NCBI GenBank assembly: GCA_963851085.1
Contig: CAWKNX010000019.1
Location: 62,001-126,000 of the forward strand
DNA: 64,000 nt
DNA from: DATFVJ01 sp963851085
GTDB taxonomy: Bacteria > Actinomycetota > Actinomycetes > Streptosporangiales > Streptosporangiaceae
Direction of reading: 5' to 3'
The notes beneath the pieces are model-generated. The model had not been told where the DNA came from. It saw only the letters and a list, made by a program, of their open reading frames with translations, and ran no database searches. This document shows, piece after piece, positions 35,643 to 43,120 of this stretch. Positions within the stretch are counted from its first letter, which is position 1. Every line of letters begins with the position of its first letter. Both the position numbers and the translations under genes were made by a program.

Positions 35643-36527
35643 TCAGTCGTCCAGGACCGCCACGTCGAGCTGGCCGAGGCGCTCGGAGTCGGCGACGACG
35701 TCGATTTCGACGATCTTGCCGTCCGTGATCGTGAAGCGGAGTACGACGAACAGCCGGCCGCGCCGAGCCACGACGACTCCAACGGCTCCGTCCACGAGCG
35801 CCGGCTGCGCGAACCGGGCCCGCCCCGAGGAGGCGAGCGCCCCCTTGGCCACAGCCGACGCGCCGCGAATCTCCCTTGATGCGCCCACAGGCACGGCGGC
35901 GCGGTCGGCCCGGAGCACGACGTCCGGGTCGAGCACCGCGACAAGCGCGTCGAAGTCACCGCCACGCGAGGCAGCAAGGAAAGCGTCGACAACTTCCCGC
36001 TGGCGGGTGAGATCGGCTTCGGGAACCGGGGCCGCTTCCCGCACCCGGTGGCGTGCGCGGCTCGCTAGCTTCCTTGCCGCGGCCGGGGAGCGCCCCACGA
36101 TGGGAGCGATCTCGTCGAACGGCACGTCGAACATGTCGTGCAGCACGAAGGCGAGCCGCTCGGCCGGGGCCAGCGTGTCGAGTACCACCAGCAGCGCGAG
36201 ACCGACCGAGTCGGCGAGCAGCGCTTCGCGCTCGGGGTCGGTCCCGTCCGCACGGCTCACGGTCGGATCGGGCGCGTGCGCGCCAAGGGGCTCCTCGCGC
36301 CGCGACTTGCGCGAGCGCAGCATGTTCAGGCACACCCGGGCGACGATCGTCGTCAGCCAGCCGCCCAGGTTCTCGACGCCGCCGGTGCCTGAGCGGCTCA
36401 GCCGCAGCCAGGTTTCCTGGACGGCGTCGTCCGCCTCGGTCAGCGAGCCGAGCATCCGGTAGGCCACCACCCGCAGGTGCGTCCGGTTCTCCTCGAACCG
36501 TTCTGCCAGCCACTCGTGTTCGTCCAT
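35643..36527 (-). CDS. ECF sigma factor with C-terminal SnoaL-like domain (SigJ/ECF41-like)
   Basis: 294 residues. Sigma region 2 (AYRMLGSLTEADDAVQETWLRL) and region 4 (LAPAERLAFVLHDMFDVPFDEI, then GRSPAAARKLASRARHRV) are followed by a ~110-residue NTF2/SnoaL-like domain (VDAFLAASRGGDFDALVAVLDPDV). ECF factors of this layout have no separate anti-sigma factor; the C-terminal domain modulates activity. It is 210 bp upstream of the DHA2 exporter on the same strand, which makes that gene a candidate target. Confidence 0.92.
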   Translation of the reverse strand: MDEHEWLAERFEENRTHLRVVAYRMLGSLTEADDAVQETWLRLSRSGTGGVENLGGWLTTIVARVCLNMLRSRKSRREEPLGAHAPDPTVSRADGTDPEREALLADSVGLALLVVLDTLAPAERLAFVLHDMFDVPFDEIAPIVGRSPAAARKLASRARHRVREAAPVPEADLTRQREVVDAFLAASRGGDFDALVAVLDPDVVLRADRAAVPVGASREIRGASAVAKGALASSGRARFAQPALVDGAVGVVVARRGRLFVVLRFTITDGKIVEIDVVADSERLGQLDVAVLDD

Positions 36528-36677
36528 CGGTCACATTCCCTCGTCGCGTTGTGTCATATCACTGACCGGAGAAACCCGGCCGGTGTGACGAGGAGACCGG
36601 CTCGCGCGAGACTCAGGGCGCACCGGCCACGCCGGGTGAAGAGCCGTGTGAGGAAGTGCGCTTAATCGGCTACCGGA

Positions 36678-37664
36678 TCAGGAGTCCGAATCGATCGCCG
36701 CGACCCGGGCCGGCGCTGGCATGACCTGGGCGGGCGCTGGCACGACCAGCGCGGGCGCGGGCACGCCCGGGATGGGCTCGGCGTCGCGGCTGGCCAGGAA
36801 TTGCGCCATGGTGCGCTCGGGCCCGTAGCGGCGGCGCAGCCAGCAGTAGAGCAGGAAGGCCGGCGGGCCGAACCAGGTCTGCACCGGGACCACGACGTTC
36901 AGGCTGCCGCGGGTGAACGTGCCGATCACCAGCGGGGTGAGGCTGGGCGCCGTCGCGCCGAACAGCACGACGAACAGCAGGGTGAGCCGAAGTGCCTTGC
37001 CGCCGTAGGCCTTGTAGGCGGCGGCCGCGAAGATGGCGAACGCCAGCAGGTCGCCGATCCCGATGGCGGCGTTGAACACGTCCCAGCGCATGCCGACCGC
37101 GGCGTTGAGCGGGTGGCCCTGGAACCGGTCGGCGAGCTTCTGGGTGAGCGGCAGGATCGTGCTGAAGGTGAGGTCGTAGACGGCCAGGGCCAGCGCGAAC
37201 CAGGCCGCGTGACGAAGCTGCATCCCGCCCTGAACGTAGAGGTTGGCCACCGAGATCGCGGCGCCGAGCACGACGATGCTGACGCAGACCCAGTAGAGCT
37301 GCCAGCCGGTCTCGGTGCCGAGCATGGTCCGGGCCACCCACAGGTTCACCCCGAGTAACGTCCCGATGCCCAGCCACATCGCGCTCGGCCGCAGGATGGG
37401 ACGCAGCCCGATCGCGAGCGCGGCGGCGAACGTGACCAGCAGGAACACGGTCAGCACGCCCTGAGGCAGCCGCAGGTACAAGATCGGCAGCACCACGATA
37501 AAGGTGACGAGCGTGACCACGTCGCGGAAGTTGAAGGTGCCGATAGCCGGGCGCTCCAGGCGGACCCGGCGCAGATAGCCGACCGCCCCGAGCGATACGG
37601 CCAGCGCGGCGACGATCGTTACGAACAGCTGCAGCATGCTCTGCCGGAACAGCAGGTCGGACAT
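36678..37664 (-). CDS. Polytopic membrane protein, last gene of the SARP-linked operon
   Basis: 328 residues with about 9 hydrophobic segments (for example VTLVTFIVVLPILYL, LLAFAIFAAAAYKAYG, LTLLFVVLFGATAPSLTPLV). No family recognised. A Pro/Ala-rich tail has repeats of PAPA (PGVPAPALVVPAPAQVMPAP). It starts 13 bp after the PaaK-like gene with GGAGAC before the ATG, so they are cotranscribed. A role as transporter or membrane enzyme for the product of the locus is possible but unproven. Confidence 0.72.
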   Translation of the reverse strand: MSDLLFRQSMLQLFVTIVAALAVSLGAVGYLRRVRLERPAIGTFNFRDVVTLVTFIVVLPILYLRLPQGVLTVFLLVTFAAALAIGLRPILRPSAMWLGIGTLLGVNLWVARTMLGTETGWQLYWVCVSIVVLGAAISVANLYVQGGMQLRHAAWFALALAVYDLTFSTILPLTQKLADRFQGHPLNAAVGMRWDVFNAAIGIGDLLAFAIFAAAAYKAYGGKALRLTLLFVVLFGATAPSLTPLVIGTFTRGSLNVVVPVQTWFGPPAFLLYCWLRRRYGPERTMAQFLASRDAEPIPGVPAPALVVPAPAQVMPAPARVAAIDSDS

Positions 37665-37677
37665 ATGTCAGTCTCCG

Positions 37678-39111
37678 TCAGACTCCGGTGGGTACGGCGG
37701 TGGTGGCAAAGGTGCTCTCCAGCAGGTCGGCACGGACGTGCCGGAGCGGGTCGTCGTCGCCGACGACCCGGATCTCGCAGTCGACTGCGCGGGCGGCGAA
37801 TCGGGCGGCGATCTCACCGGTCGTCAGTCCTGCCACGGCCGAGAGGGGCAGTTCGATCCGGAGCCTGCCGTCGCGGAGCGCGGCGCGGTAGCGGGCCGGC
37901 CAGGGCTGCGTGGGCAGCGACTCCAGGATCTCGATGATGTCCCGCGGCGTGACCGGGCCGGCCGGCGTGCCGATGAGCTGACCCGCCTTGCCCTGGAGCG
38001 CCGACACCGCGGGGATTCCGGCCAGACTGCAGCGGGCCGGGCCAGCTGGCAGCCGACGGACCAGGTCCTGGGTGTCGTAGCGGAACACCGGCATGCAGTC
38101 CCGGTACGGGAAGTACGGGGTGACCACCAGGCGGCCGAGCTCACCCGGGTCCGCGGGCTCGTCGGCGTCGAGCCTGACCACCTCGACCAGGCCCATGTTG
38201 AGGTCGGGATGGAGGTGGCCAAGCTCACACGTGCGTCCGGAGACCGGCAGCACCTCGGTCATCGCGAACGTGTCGGTCACCTCACAGCCGAAGGTCGCGG
38301 CCACGGCGCGGGACAGCGACGCGGAAAGCACCTCGCCGGCGACGTCGGCGCGCCGCAGCGCGAAGTCGGCCGGGCCCAGGCCCCGGCGGCGGGCCAGCGT
38401 CACCAACTGCGCCAGATAGCTGGGGTAGGCGCCCAGAATCGTCGGGGCTCCGCCGCCGGCGTCGTCGAGCAGGCTGTCCAGACTCTGTTCCACCGGGACC
38501 AGGCCGAGTGCCCGGCTGCGGGCACCGACCAGCCGGCAGACCTCGATGTCGTGCAGGACCGCTGCGGTGGCCCGCGAGCTGAGGTTGATCTGCAGGCAGT
38601 CGGCGGGATTGATTTCGTTGCGCAGCAAGCCGGAGAGCGCCGCCATGGCAGGCCACAGCCGGGATTCGTAGACCGACAGCCAGATCTCCGCCGGCCTGCC
38701 CGTGGTCCCGGTTGTCCGGGTGGAAAGATGCGGCGGGCTGTCCGCGCAGCGGAAGTCGCTGGCCCGACCGACCAGGTCGGCCTTGGTCGTCGGCCGGATC
38801 CCGGCGAGACCGGTCAGCTCGATCTTGCCGGCATCGATCCCTGACTTGTCGAAAAGAGCGGCATAGAAGGGCGACTGGGCGGCCAGCCGACGGGCAGTGC
38901 GGCGCAGCGCCTGGGTCTGGAAGTGGGTCCGCTGCTCGGCGTCGGCGAACGGGCCCTCGAGCAGTTGCCGTACGTCGTCACCCGGCGTGCCGAACTCGCG
39001 CAGGGTGGCGTTGGCGTCCTCGATCAGCCGCTCCACCAGCCGCGGACTGATCCGGCGTCCGCTCACCATGGCCATCGCCATCCGGAACTGCCTGATGCCC
39101 GTCTCGAACAC
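37678..39111 (-). CDS. PaaK-like adenylate-forming enzyme
   Basis: 477 residues from GTG 39111. Adenylation motifs are clear: STRTTGTTGRPAEI (P-loop-like A3), a central NMGLVEVVRL with acidic region, VVTPYFPYRDCMPVFRYDTQ (A7/A8) and a C-terminal lid. Closest to phenylacetate-CoA ligase (PaaK) type enzymes that activate an acid as acyl-AMP. I prefer this GTG because GAGGGG lies 9 bases upstream; the ATG at 39153 abuts a strong hairpin and has no ribosome site. It follows a 30-residue peptide gene and a cupredoxin gene. The acid activated is unknown. Confidence 0.8.
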   Translation of the reverse strand: MFETGIRQFRMAMAMVSGRRISPRLVERLIEDANATLREFGTPGDDVRQLLEGPFADAEQRTHFQTQALRRTARRLAAQSPFYAALFDKSGIDAGKIELTGLAGIRPTTKADLVGRASDFRCADSPPHLSTRTTGTTGRPAEIWLSVYESRLWPAMAALSGLLRNEINPADCLQINLSSRATAAVLHDIEVCRLVGARSRALGLVPVEQSLDSLLDDAGGGAPTILGAYPSYLAQLVTLARRRGLGPADFALRRADVAGEVLSASLSRAVAATFGCEVTDTFAMTEVLPVSGRTCELGHLHPDLNMGLVEVVRLDADEPADPGELGRLVVTPYFPYRDCMPVFRYDTQDLVRRLPAGPARCSLAGIPAVSALQGKAGQLIGTPAGPVTPRDIIEILESLPTQPWPARYRAALRDGRLRIELPLSAVAGLTTGEIAARFAARAVDCEIRVVGDDDPLRHVRADLLESTFATTAVPTGV

Positions 39112-39153
39112 TTCTGCTGTCCCCTCGCCGACCGGGACTTTCTGGAGACCCAT

Positions 39154-39183
39154 GGCGGGGTCCTGCGACCGCAGGACCCCGCC
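39154..39183 (-). terminator. Hairpin between the peptide gene and the PaaK-like gene
   Basis: GGCGGGGTCCTGCG and its exact complement enclose two bases (13-14 bp stem). It is inside an operon, 9 bp after the peptide stop (39193), so it likely acts as a partial terminator or mRNA stabiliser giving more peptide than enzyme. This is inference. Confidence 0.65.
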
Positions 39184-39192
39184 GTCAGCAGG

Positions 39193-39285
39193 TCAGGATC
39201 CGCCTGCACATGCGGCGAAGAGCACGCCTGTGAGCGAGCCCATCGCGTAACGGGCGTGCTTGTAGCTGCACTTGAGAGCCGACAT
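39193..39285 (-). CDS. 30-residue peptide with lipoprotein-type signal
   Basis: ATG 39285 to TGA 39193, with GGGGAGG five bases before the start, one of the best ribosome sites in the window. The peptide begins MSALKCSYKHARYAMG and ends SLTGVLFAACAGGS. It has a basic start (K5, K9, R12), a hydrophobic core and L-F-A-A-C at residues 22-26. This satisfies the lipobox rule (no charged residue in the six before, K/R in the first seven, Cys at 15-35), so processing would leave C-A-G-G-S as a lipid-anchored pentapeptide. Alternatively it is a modified-peptide precursor or a membrane peptide. It is 16 bp after the cupredoxin stop. Confidence 0.65.
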   Translation of the reverse strand: MSALKCSYKHARYAMGSLTGVLFAACAGGS

Positions 39286-39301
39286 TCTGACCTCCCCTCA
39301 T

Positions 39302-39787
39302 TCAGCTCGTAGGAACGATCCGCCGGGCCAGGCGGTAGACCGCCGGCCCCGCGCCTTGTTGCCCACAGCCTGCGGTCGACCGCAGCACTGGCAGTGGTGC
39401 CCCGGCGGCGACCACGATCACCGTCAGGTTCATCTCCGGGTGCAGCGCGCACGTCACGTGATAGGTGCCTGGTTTGTTCCAGCTCATGGTCTGGTAGACG
39501 GTCCCGCGGGGCACGCTGACCACCCCGCGCGAACCGAACGCCGGCTCCCCGGCCGGCTTGGCCACGCGGGCGTCACTACCCGCTGCGATCACGTGCAGAA
39601 AATTAGAATTGTTGACGAACTCGAGCCTCTGCCCGACACGTAAGACAACCGTGCTGCGATCGAATTCGTCCTGCTGCATACCGACCACATTCGGGCGGTC
39701 AGGAAGCCTCGTGCCGTGCGTCAGCCCAGGCACGAACGTGCCGACCAGCAGGACAGGCAGGGCATATAACACCTTCGGCAGAGCCAT
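39302..39787 (-). CDS. Exported cupredoxin
   Basis: 161 residues from ATG 39787 (AAAGGG seven bases before). A signal peptide is at residues 1-25 (VLYALPVLLVGTFVPGLTHG). The plastocyanin-like domain has a type 1 copper site: H65 (NSNFLHVIAAG), C113, H116 and M119 in VTCALHPEMN. It is longer than plain plastocyanins by a C-terminal stretch containing another Cys. It would carry electrons or copper outside the membrane. First gene of the operon opposite the SARP. Confidence 0.85.
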   Translation of the reverse strand: MALPKVLYALPVLLVGTFVPGLTHGTRLPDRPNVVGMQQDEFDRSTVVLRVGQRLEFVNNSNFLHVIAAGSDARVAKPAGEPAFGSRGVVSVPRGTVYQTMSWNKPGTYHVTCALHPEMNLTVIVVAAGAPLPVLRSTAGCGQQGAGPAVYRLARRIVPTS

Positions 39788-39818
39788 CAGCATGCCCTTT
39801 CAACGTTCACGGTCTCTT

Positions 39819-39881
39819 CTCATCACGATGAGGACTGGCTGCACACGGTGCGCACACAATCGTGTACACGTTTGGCACACG
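39819..39881 (-). promoter_or_regulatory. Candidate SARP operator: four heptamer direct repeats
   Basis: GCACACG (39841), GCACACA (39852), GTACACG (39864) and GCACACG (39875) are spaced 11, 12 and 11 bp, one helical turn apart, which is the layout bound by SARP regulators just upstream of -10 boxes. They lie 54-95 bp before the cupredoxin ATG. A palindrome CTCATC-AC-GATGAG is at 39819-39832 between them and the start. Confidence 0.6.
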
Positions 39882-40001
39882 CCATAAGACCGCCCCAGCT
39901 AGCCGAATAGAGCGGCCGTACAAATAGTGGTTATGGTCGAGCCGGGCTGGGGGTATGAGTCAAGAAGTGCCTGGTGAGTGGTCCGACAAGGGGGGACCGT
40001 C

Positions 40002-41897
40002 ATGGAATTTCGGCTGTTGGGGCCACTGGAGGTGAGGCACAGCGGGGAGATCCTGCCGGTGCGTGCGCCCCGGCAGCGATCTTTGCTCGCGGCGCTGCTG
40101 CTGCACGCCAACCAGGTCGTCACGGTAGATCGGCTCATCGACAGGGTGTGGGGACAGGATCCGCCGCCATCCGCGGCCGCGAATCTGCGGACCCACGTGG
40201 CCGCCCTGCGCCGCAACCTGTCCCGGGCGAAGGGCAGCGCACGGGTGGTGGCGCGATCGGGTGGCTACCTGATCGTGGTGCGACCGGGCGAGCTTGACTT
40301 ATCGGCGTTCGAGGAACTGGCCGGTCAGGGCAGAGCGGCCGTGCAGCGGAGCGAGCACGCGCTGGCCGCGCGGCGGTTCGGCGAAGCGCTGGCGCTGTGG
40401 CACGGCCGCCCCTTGGAGAACGTCGCGCTGTCTGGCACCGCGGAGGCCGACGCCGTACGGCTGAGCGAAGACCGCATCAGCGTGCTCGAGGACTGCCTGC
40501 ATGCCCGGCTAGCTGCCGGCGAGCACGCCAGCGTGATCGGTGCCCTGCGCGGCCTGGTCCTGGAGCACCCCTTACGAGAACACCTGTGGGCACTGCTCAT
40601 GCTCGCGCTGTACCGCGCGGGACGCAAAGCGGACGCACTGGCCGCCTACGACGACGCGCGCGCCCAGCTCGCCGATCAGCTCGGCCTCGATCCCGGCACC
40701 GAACTGTGCCGGCTCCACCAGCACATCCTCACCGGCGACCCGGCCCTCAGCGGACCGAAACCAGAGCCCGGTCAACTCCGCGCCGTGGCATCCGCCGATC
40801 GCTGGCCCGCCCCGGGGACACCCCGCTTTACGGTGACACCCTTACAGCTGCCACCGGCCATTGCGGACTTCACCGGCCGCGCAGCGCACTTAGGCCGGCT
40901 CGACGAGCTGATGGCAGAACGGGAGGACGCGCCGAAGGCGCTGGTGATCACCTCGATCGCCGGAACAGCCGGGGTAGGCAAGACCGCGCTCGCGGTGCAC
41001 TGGGCCCATCGGGTCCGCCATCAGTTTCCCGATGGACAGCTGTATGTCAACCTCCTCGGCCATGCCCAGAGCCCACCGCTGCACCCAGAACAAGCGCTCG
41101 GCCAGTTCCTTCGTGGGCTGGGGGTTCCGGCCGAACTGGTCCCGGCCGGAGTGGCCGAAGCCAGCGGGATGTACCGGTCCTTGCTGGCCGACAAGCGGAT
41201 GCTTGTCGTCTTGGACAACGCCGCCAGCCCCGACCAGGTCCGCCCACTGCTGCCGGCGAGCGCGGGCTGCCTCGTCGTGGTCACGAGCCGGGATCGGCTG
41301 GACGGCCTGGTCGCCAGGGACGCCGCGCGCCGCATCACCGTCGAGGTGATGCCCCTGGACGAGGCGCTCGCGCTGCTCGGCCGGATGATGGGCGAGAACC
41401 GGATCTGTGCCGAACCCGACGCGGCAGCCGAGCTGGCCACCACCTGCGCCTGCCTGCCTTTGGCCCTGCGCATCGCCGCTGCGCAGCTGGCCAGCCAGCC
41501 CGATCGGGCAATCGCCGACTACGTGGCCGAGCTGGGACAGGGCAACCCCTTGGTCTGTCTGGAGATCGACGGCGACGACCACGCTGCCGTCCGCGCGGCG
41601 TTCGACCTGTCCTACGCCGCGCTCAAACCCGACGCACAACGCCTGTTCCGGCATCTGGGCCTGCTATCCGGCCCAGATATCACCGTGGCATCCGCTACGG
41701 ACCTGACTAACCTCACCCGCACACAGGCGGCGCAACTACTGGACCATCTGGCCGCCGCACACCTGGTTTACCAGCACGCACCAGGCCGCTACACCTTTCA
41801 CGACCTCTTACGCCGCTACGCGCAGGCACGCGCGGCCGGCGACGTCGACGGTGGCAAGGAACGGGCGCGCGGCCCCCTCGGCCGCGGTGATCTCTAG
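40002..41897 (+). CDS. SARP-family regulator with BTAD and NB-ARC domains, C-terminally short
   Basis: 631 residues from ATG 40002 (AAGGGGGG before it). OmpR-like winged helix at 1-95 (RAPRQRSLLAALLLHANQVV), BTAD 100-245 (LWHGRPLENVALSGTAEADA), NB-ARC with Walker A GTAGVGKTA about 319-328 and VVVTSRDRL. It ends at RYTFHDLLRRYAQARA plus 18 odd residues, exactly where AfsR-type proteins begin their TPR array, so the sensor part is missing or lost. SARPs activate biosynthetic operons; the divergent cupredoxin-peptide operon is the evident target. Confidence 0.88.
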   Translation: MEFRLLGPLEVRHSGEILPVRAPRQRSLLAALLLHANQVVTVDRLIDRVWGQDPPPSAAANLRTHVAALRRNLSRAKGSARVVARSGGYLIVVRPGELDLSAFEELAGQGRAAVQRSEHALAARRFGEALALWHGRPLENVALSGTAEADAVRLSEDRISVLEDCLHARLAAGEHASVIGALRGLVLEHPLREHLWALLMLALYRAGRKADALAAYDDARAQLADQLGLDPGTELCRLHQHILTGDPALSGPKPEPGQLRAVASADRWPAPGTPRFTVTPLQLPPAIADFTGRAAHLGRLDELMAEREDAPKALVITSIAGTAGVGKTALAVHWAHRVRHQFPDGQLYVNLLGHAQSPPLHPEQALGQFLRGLGVPAELVPAGVAEASGMYRSLLADKRMLVVLDNAASPDQVRPLLPASAGCLVVVTSRDRLDGLVARDAARRITVEVMPLDEALALLGRMMGENRICAEPDAAAELATTCACLPLALRIAAAQLASQPDRAIADYVAELGQGNPLVCLEIDGDDHAAVRAAFDLSYAALKPDAQRLFRHLGLLSGPDITVASATDLTNLTRTQAAQLLDHLAAAHLVYQHAPGRYTFHDLLRRYAQARAAGDVDGGKERARGPLGRGDL

Positions 41898-41900
41898 GGG

Positions 41901-42350
41901 TCAGGTCCCGTCGGTGCGTTCCAGGACGAACACGGGAATCTGACGGGCGGTCCTGCCCTGATACTCGGCGTAGGGCGGGAAAGCGGCGACCGCGCGGTCC
42001 CACCACTCGGCGCGCTCGTCACCCGTGACCTCCCGGGCGATCATGTCCCACTTGTGCGGGCCGTCCTGGATTTCGACCCGCGGGTGCGCGCGGAAGTTGT
42101 AGTACCAGCGCGGATGGGTCGGCGCGCCGCCCTGCGATGCCACCGCCGCATAGCGGCCGTCATGCTCGACCCGCATCACCGGTGTCTTGCGCACCTTGCC
42201 GCTGCGCGCCCCACGGTTGGTGATAATCACCACGGGAAGACCGGTCTCGCGCAAGGTCGTGCCCCGCGTCCCGCCCGAGCTCTCAAAAAGCTCGACCTGC
42301 TCGCGGACCCAGCCCTGCGTGCTCGGCTCATATGCACCCTCGACAGGCAT
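41901..42350 (-). CDS. Deazaflavin (F420)-dependent nitroreductase family protein
   Basis: 149 residues, Ddn-like split-barrel. LPVVIITNRGARSGKVRKTPVMRVEHDGRYA is the F420-binding region (pieces: NRGARSGKVRKTPVMR), then PRWYYNFRAHPRVEI and VFVLERT at the end. Such enzymes reduce substrates with F420H2. It converges on the SARP gene with 3 bp between. Confidence 0.9.
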   Translation of the reverse strand: MPVEGAYEPSTQGWVREQVELFESSGGTRGTTLRETGLPVVIITNRGARSGKVRKTPVMRVEHDGRYAAVASQGGAPTHPRWYYNFRAHPRVEIQDGPHKWDMIAREVTGDERAEWWDRAVAAFPPYAEYQGRTARQIPVFVLERTDGT

Positions 42351-42421
42351 GCCCCCCAGTCAACACCTGCGCCTGGCGCCGCCACACGCGGGGGCCGCGA
42401 TGTGCGGCGTGCTGTGCGGCG

Positions 42422-43120
42422 TCAGGTCAGCCGTCGCTCGGTCGCCCATCGCGTGAGCTGGTGGCGCGTCGAGAGCTGGAGTTTCCGCAGCACCGACGAA
42501 ACGTGGCTCTCGACCGTCTTGACGGAGATGTAGAGCTCACGCGCGATCTCCTTGTAGGTGTAGGCCCGGGCGATCAGGCGGAGCACTTCACGCTCGCGGG
42601 GTGTCAGCTGGTCGAGTTCAGGATCGAAGGACGGCAGGCCCTCATCCGCGATGTGCAGGGTGGCGAAGGAGTCGAGGACGAATCCGGCCAGCCGGGGTGA
42701 CAGGACCGCCTCACCCTGCGCCACCCGGTGCACCGCATCCACGAGCGCGGTGGCGGAGATCGTCTTCGTCACGTATCCCCGCGCGCCAGCCCGGATGACG
42801 GCGATCACGTCCTCGGGGGAATCCGAGGCGGACAACGCGAGAAAGCGCACCTGCGGGTGGGTGGCCTTCATCGCCGTGACCACGGCCTGCCCGCCGCCGC
42901 CGGGCAGGTGCACGTCGAGGAGGACGACGTCAGGGACGGACTCGGCGATCCCGGCGATCGCGGGCTCGACGTCGTCCGCCTCGCCCACGACGTCGATCTG
43001 GTCGCCAAGTTCGGATCGGACCCCGGAACGGAACAGGGCGTGATCATCGACGATGAAGACACGCGGCCGCGAGCCGCCCGGGGCGGGCGCGGGCGGCGTG
43101 TGCGGGGGCGGCGTGGTCAC
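42422..43120 (-). CDS. LuxR-type response regulator
   Basis: 232 residues. Receiver domain with acidic pocket (FIVDDH) and phospho-acceptor D69 in VVLLDVHLPG; conserved Lys in GYVTKTI. C-terminal LuxR HTH: LTPREREVLRLIARAYTYKE and YISVKTVESHVSSVLRKLQL. The GTG start overlaps the stop of the histidine kinase (GTGA), forming the two-component operon. An extra stretch of about 20 residues precedes the receiver (TPPPHTPPAPAPGG). Confidence 0.95.
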   Translation of the reverse strand: MTTPPPHTPPAPAPGGSRPRVFIVDDHALFRSGVRSELGDQIDVVGEADDVEPAIAGIAESVPDVVLLDVHLPGGGGQAVVTAMKATHPQVRFLALSASDSPEDVIAVIRAGARGYVTKTISATALVDAVHRVAQGEAVLSPRLAGFVLDSFATLHIADEGLPSFDPELDQLTPREREVLRLIARAYTYKEIARELYISVKTVESHVSSVLRKLQLSTRHQLTRWATERRLT

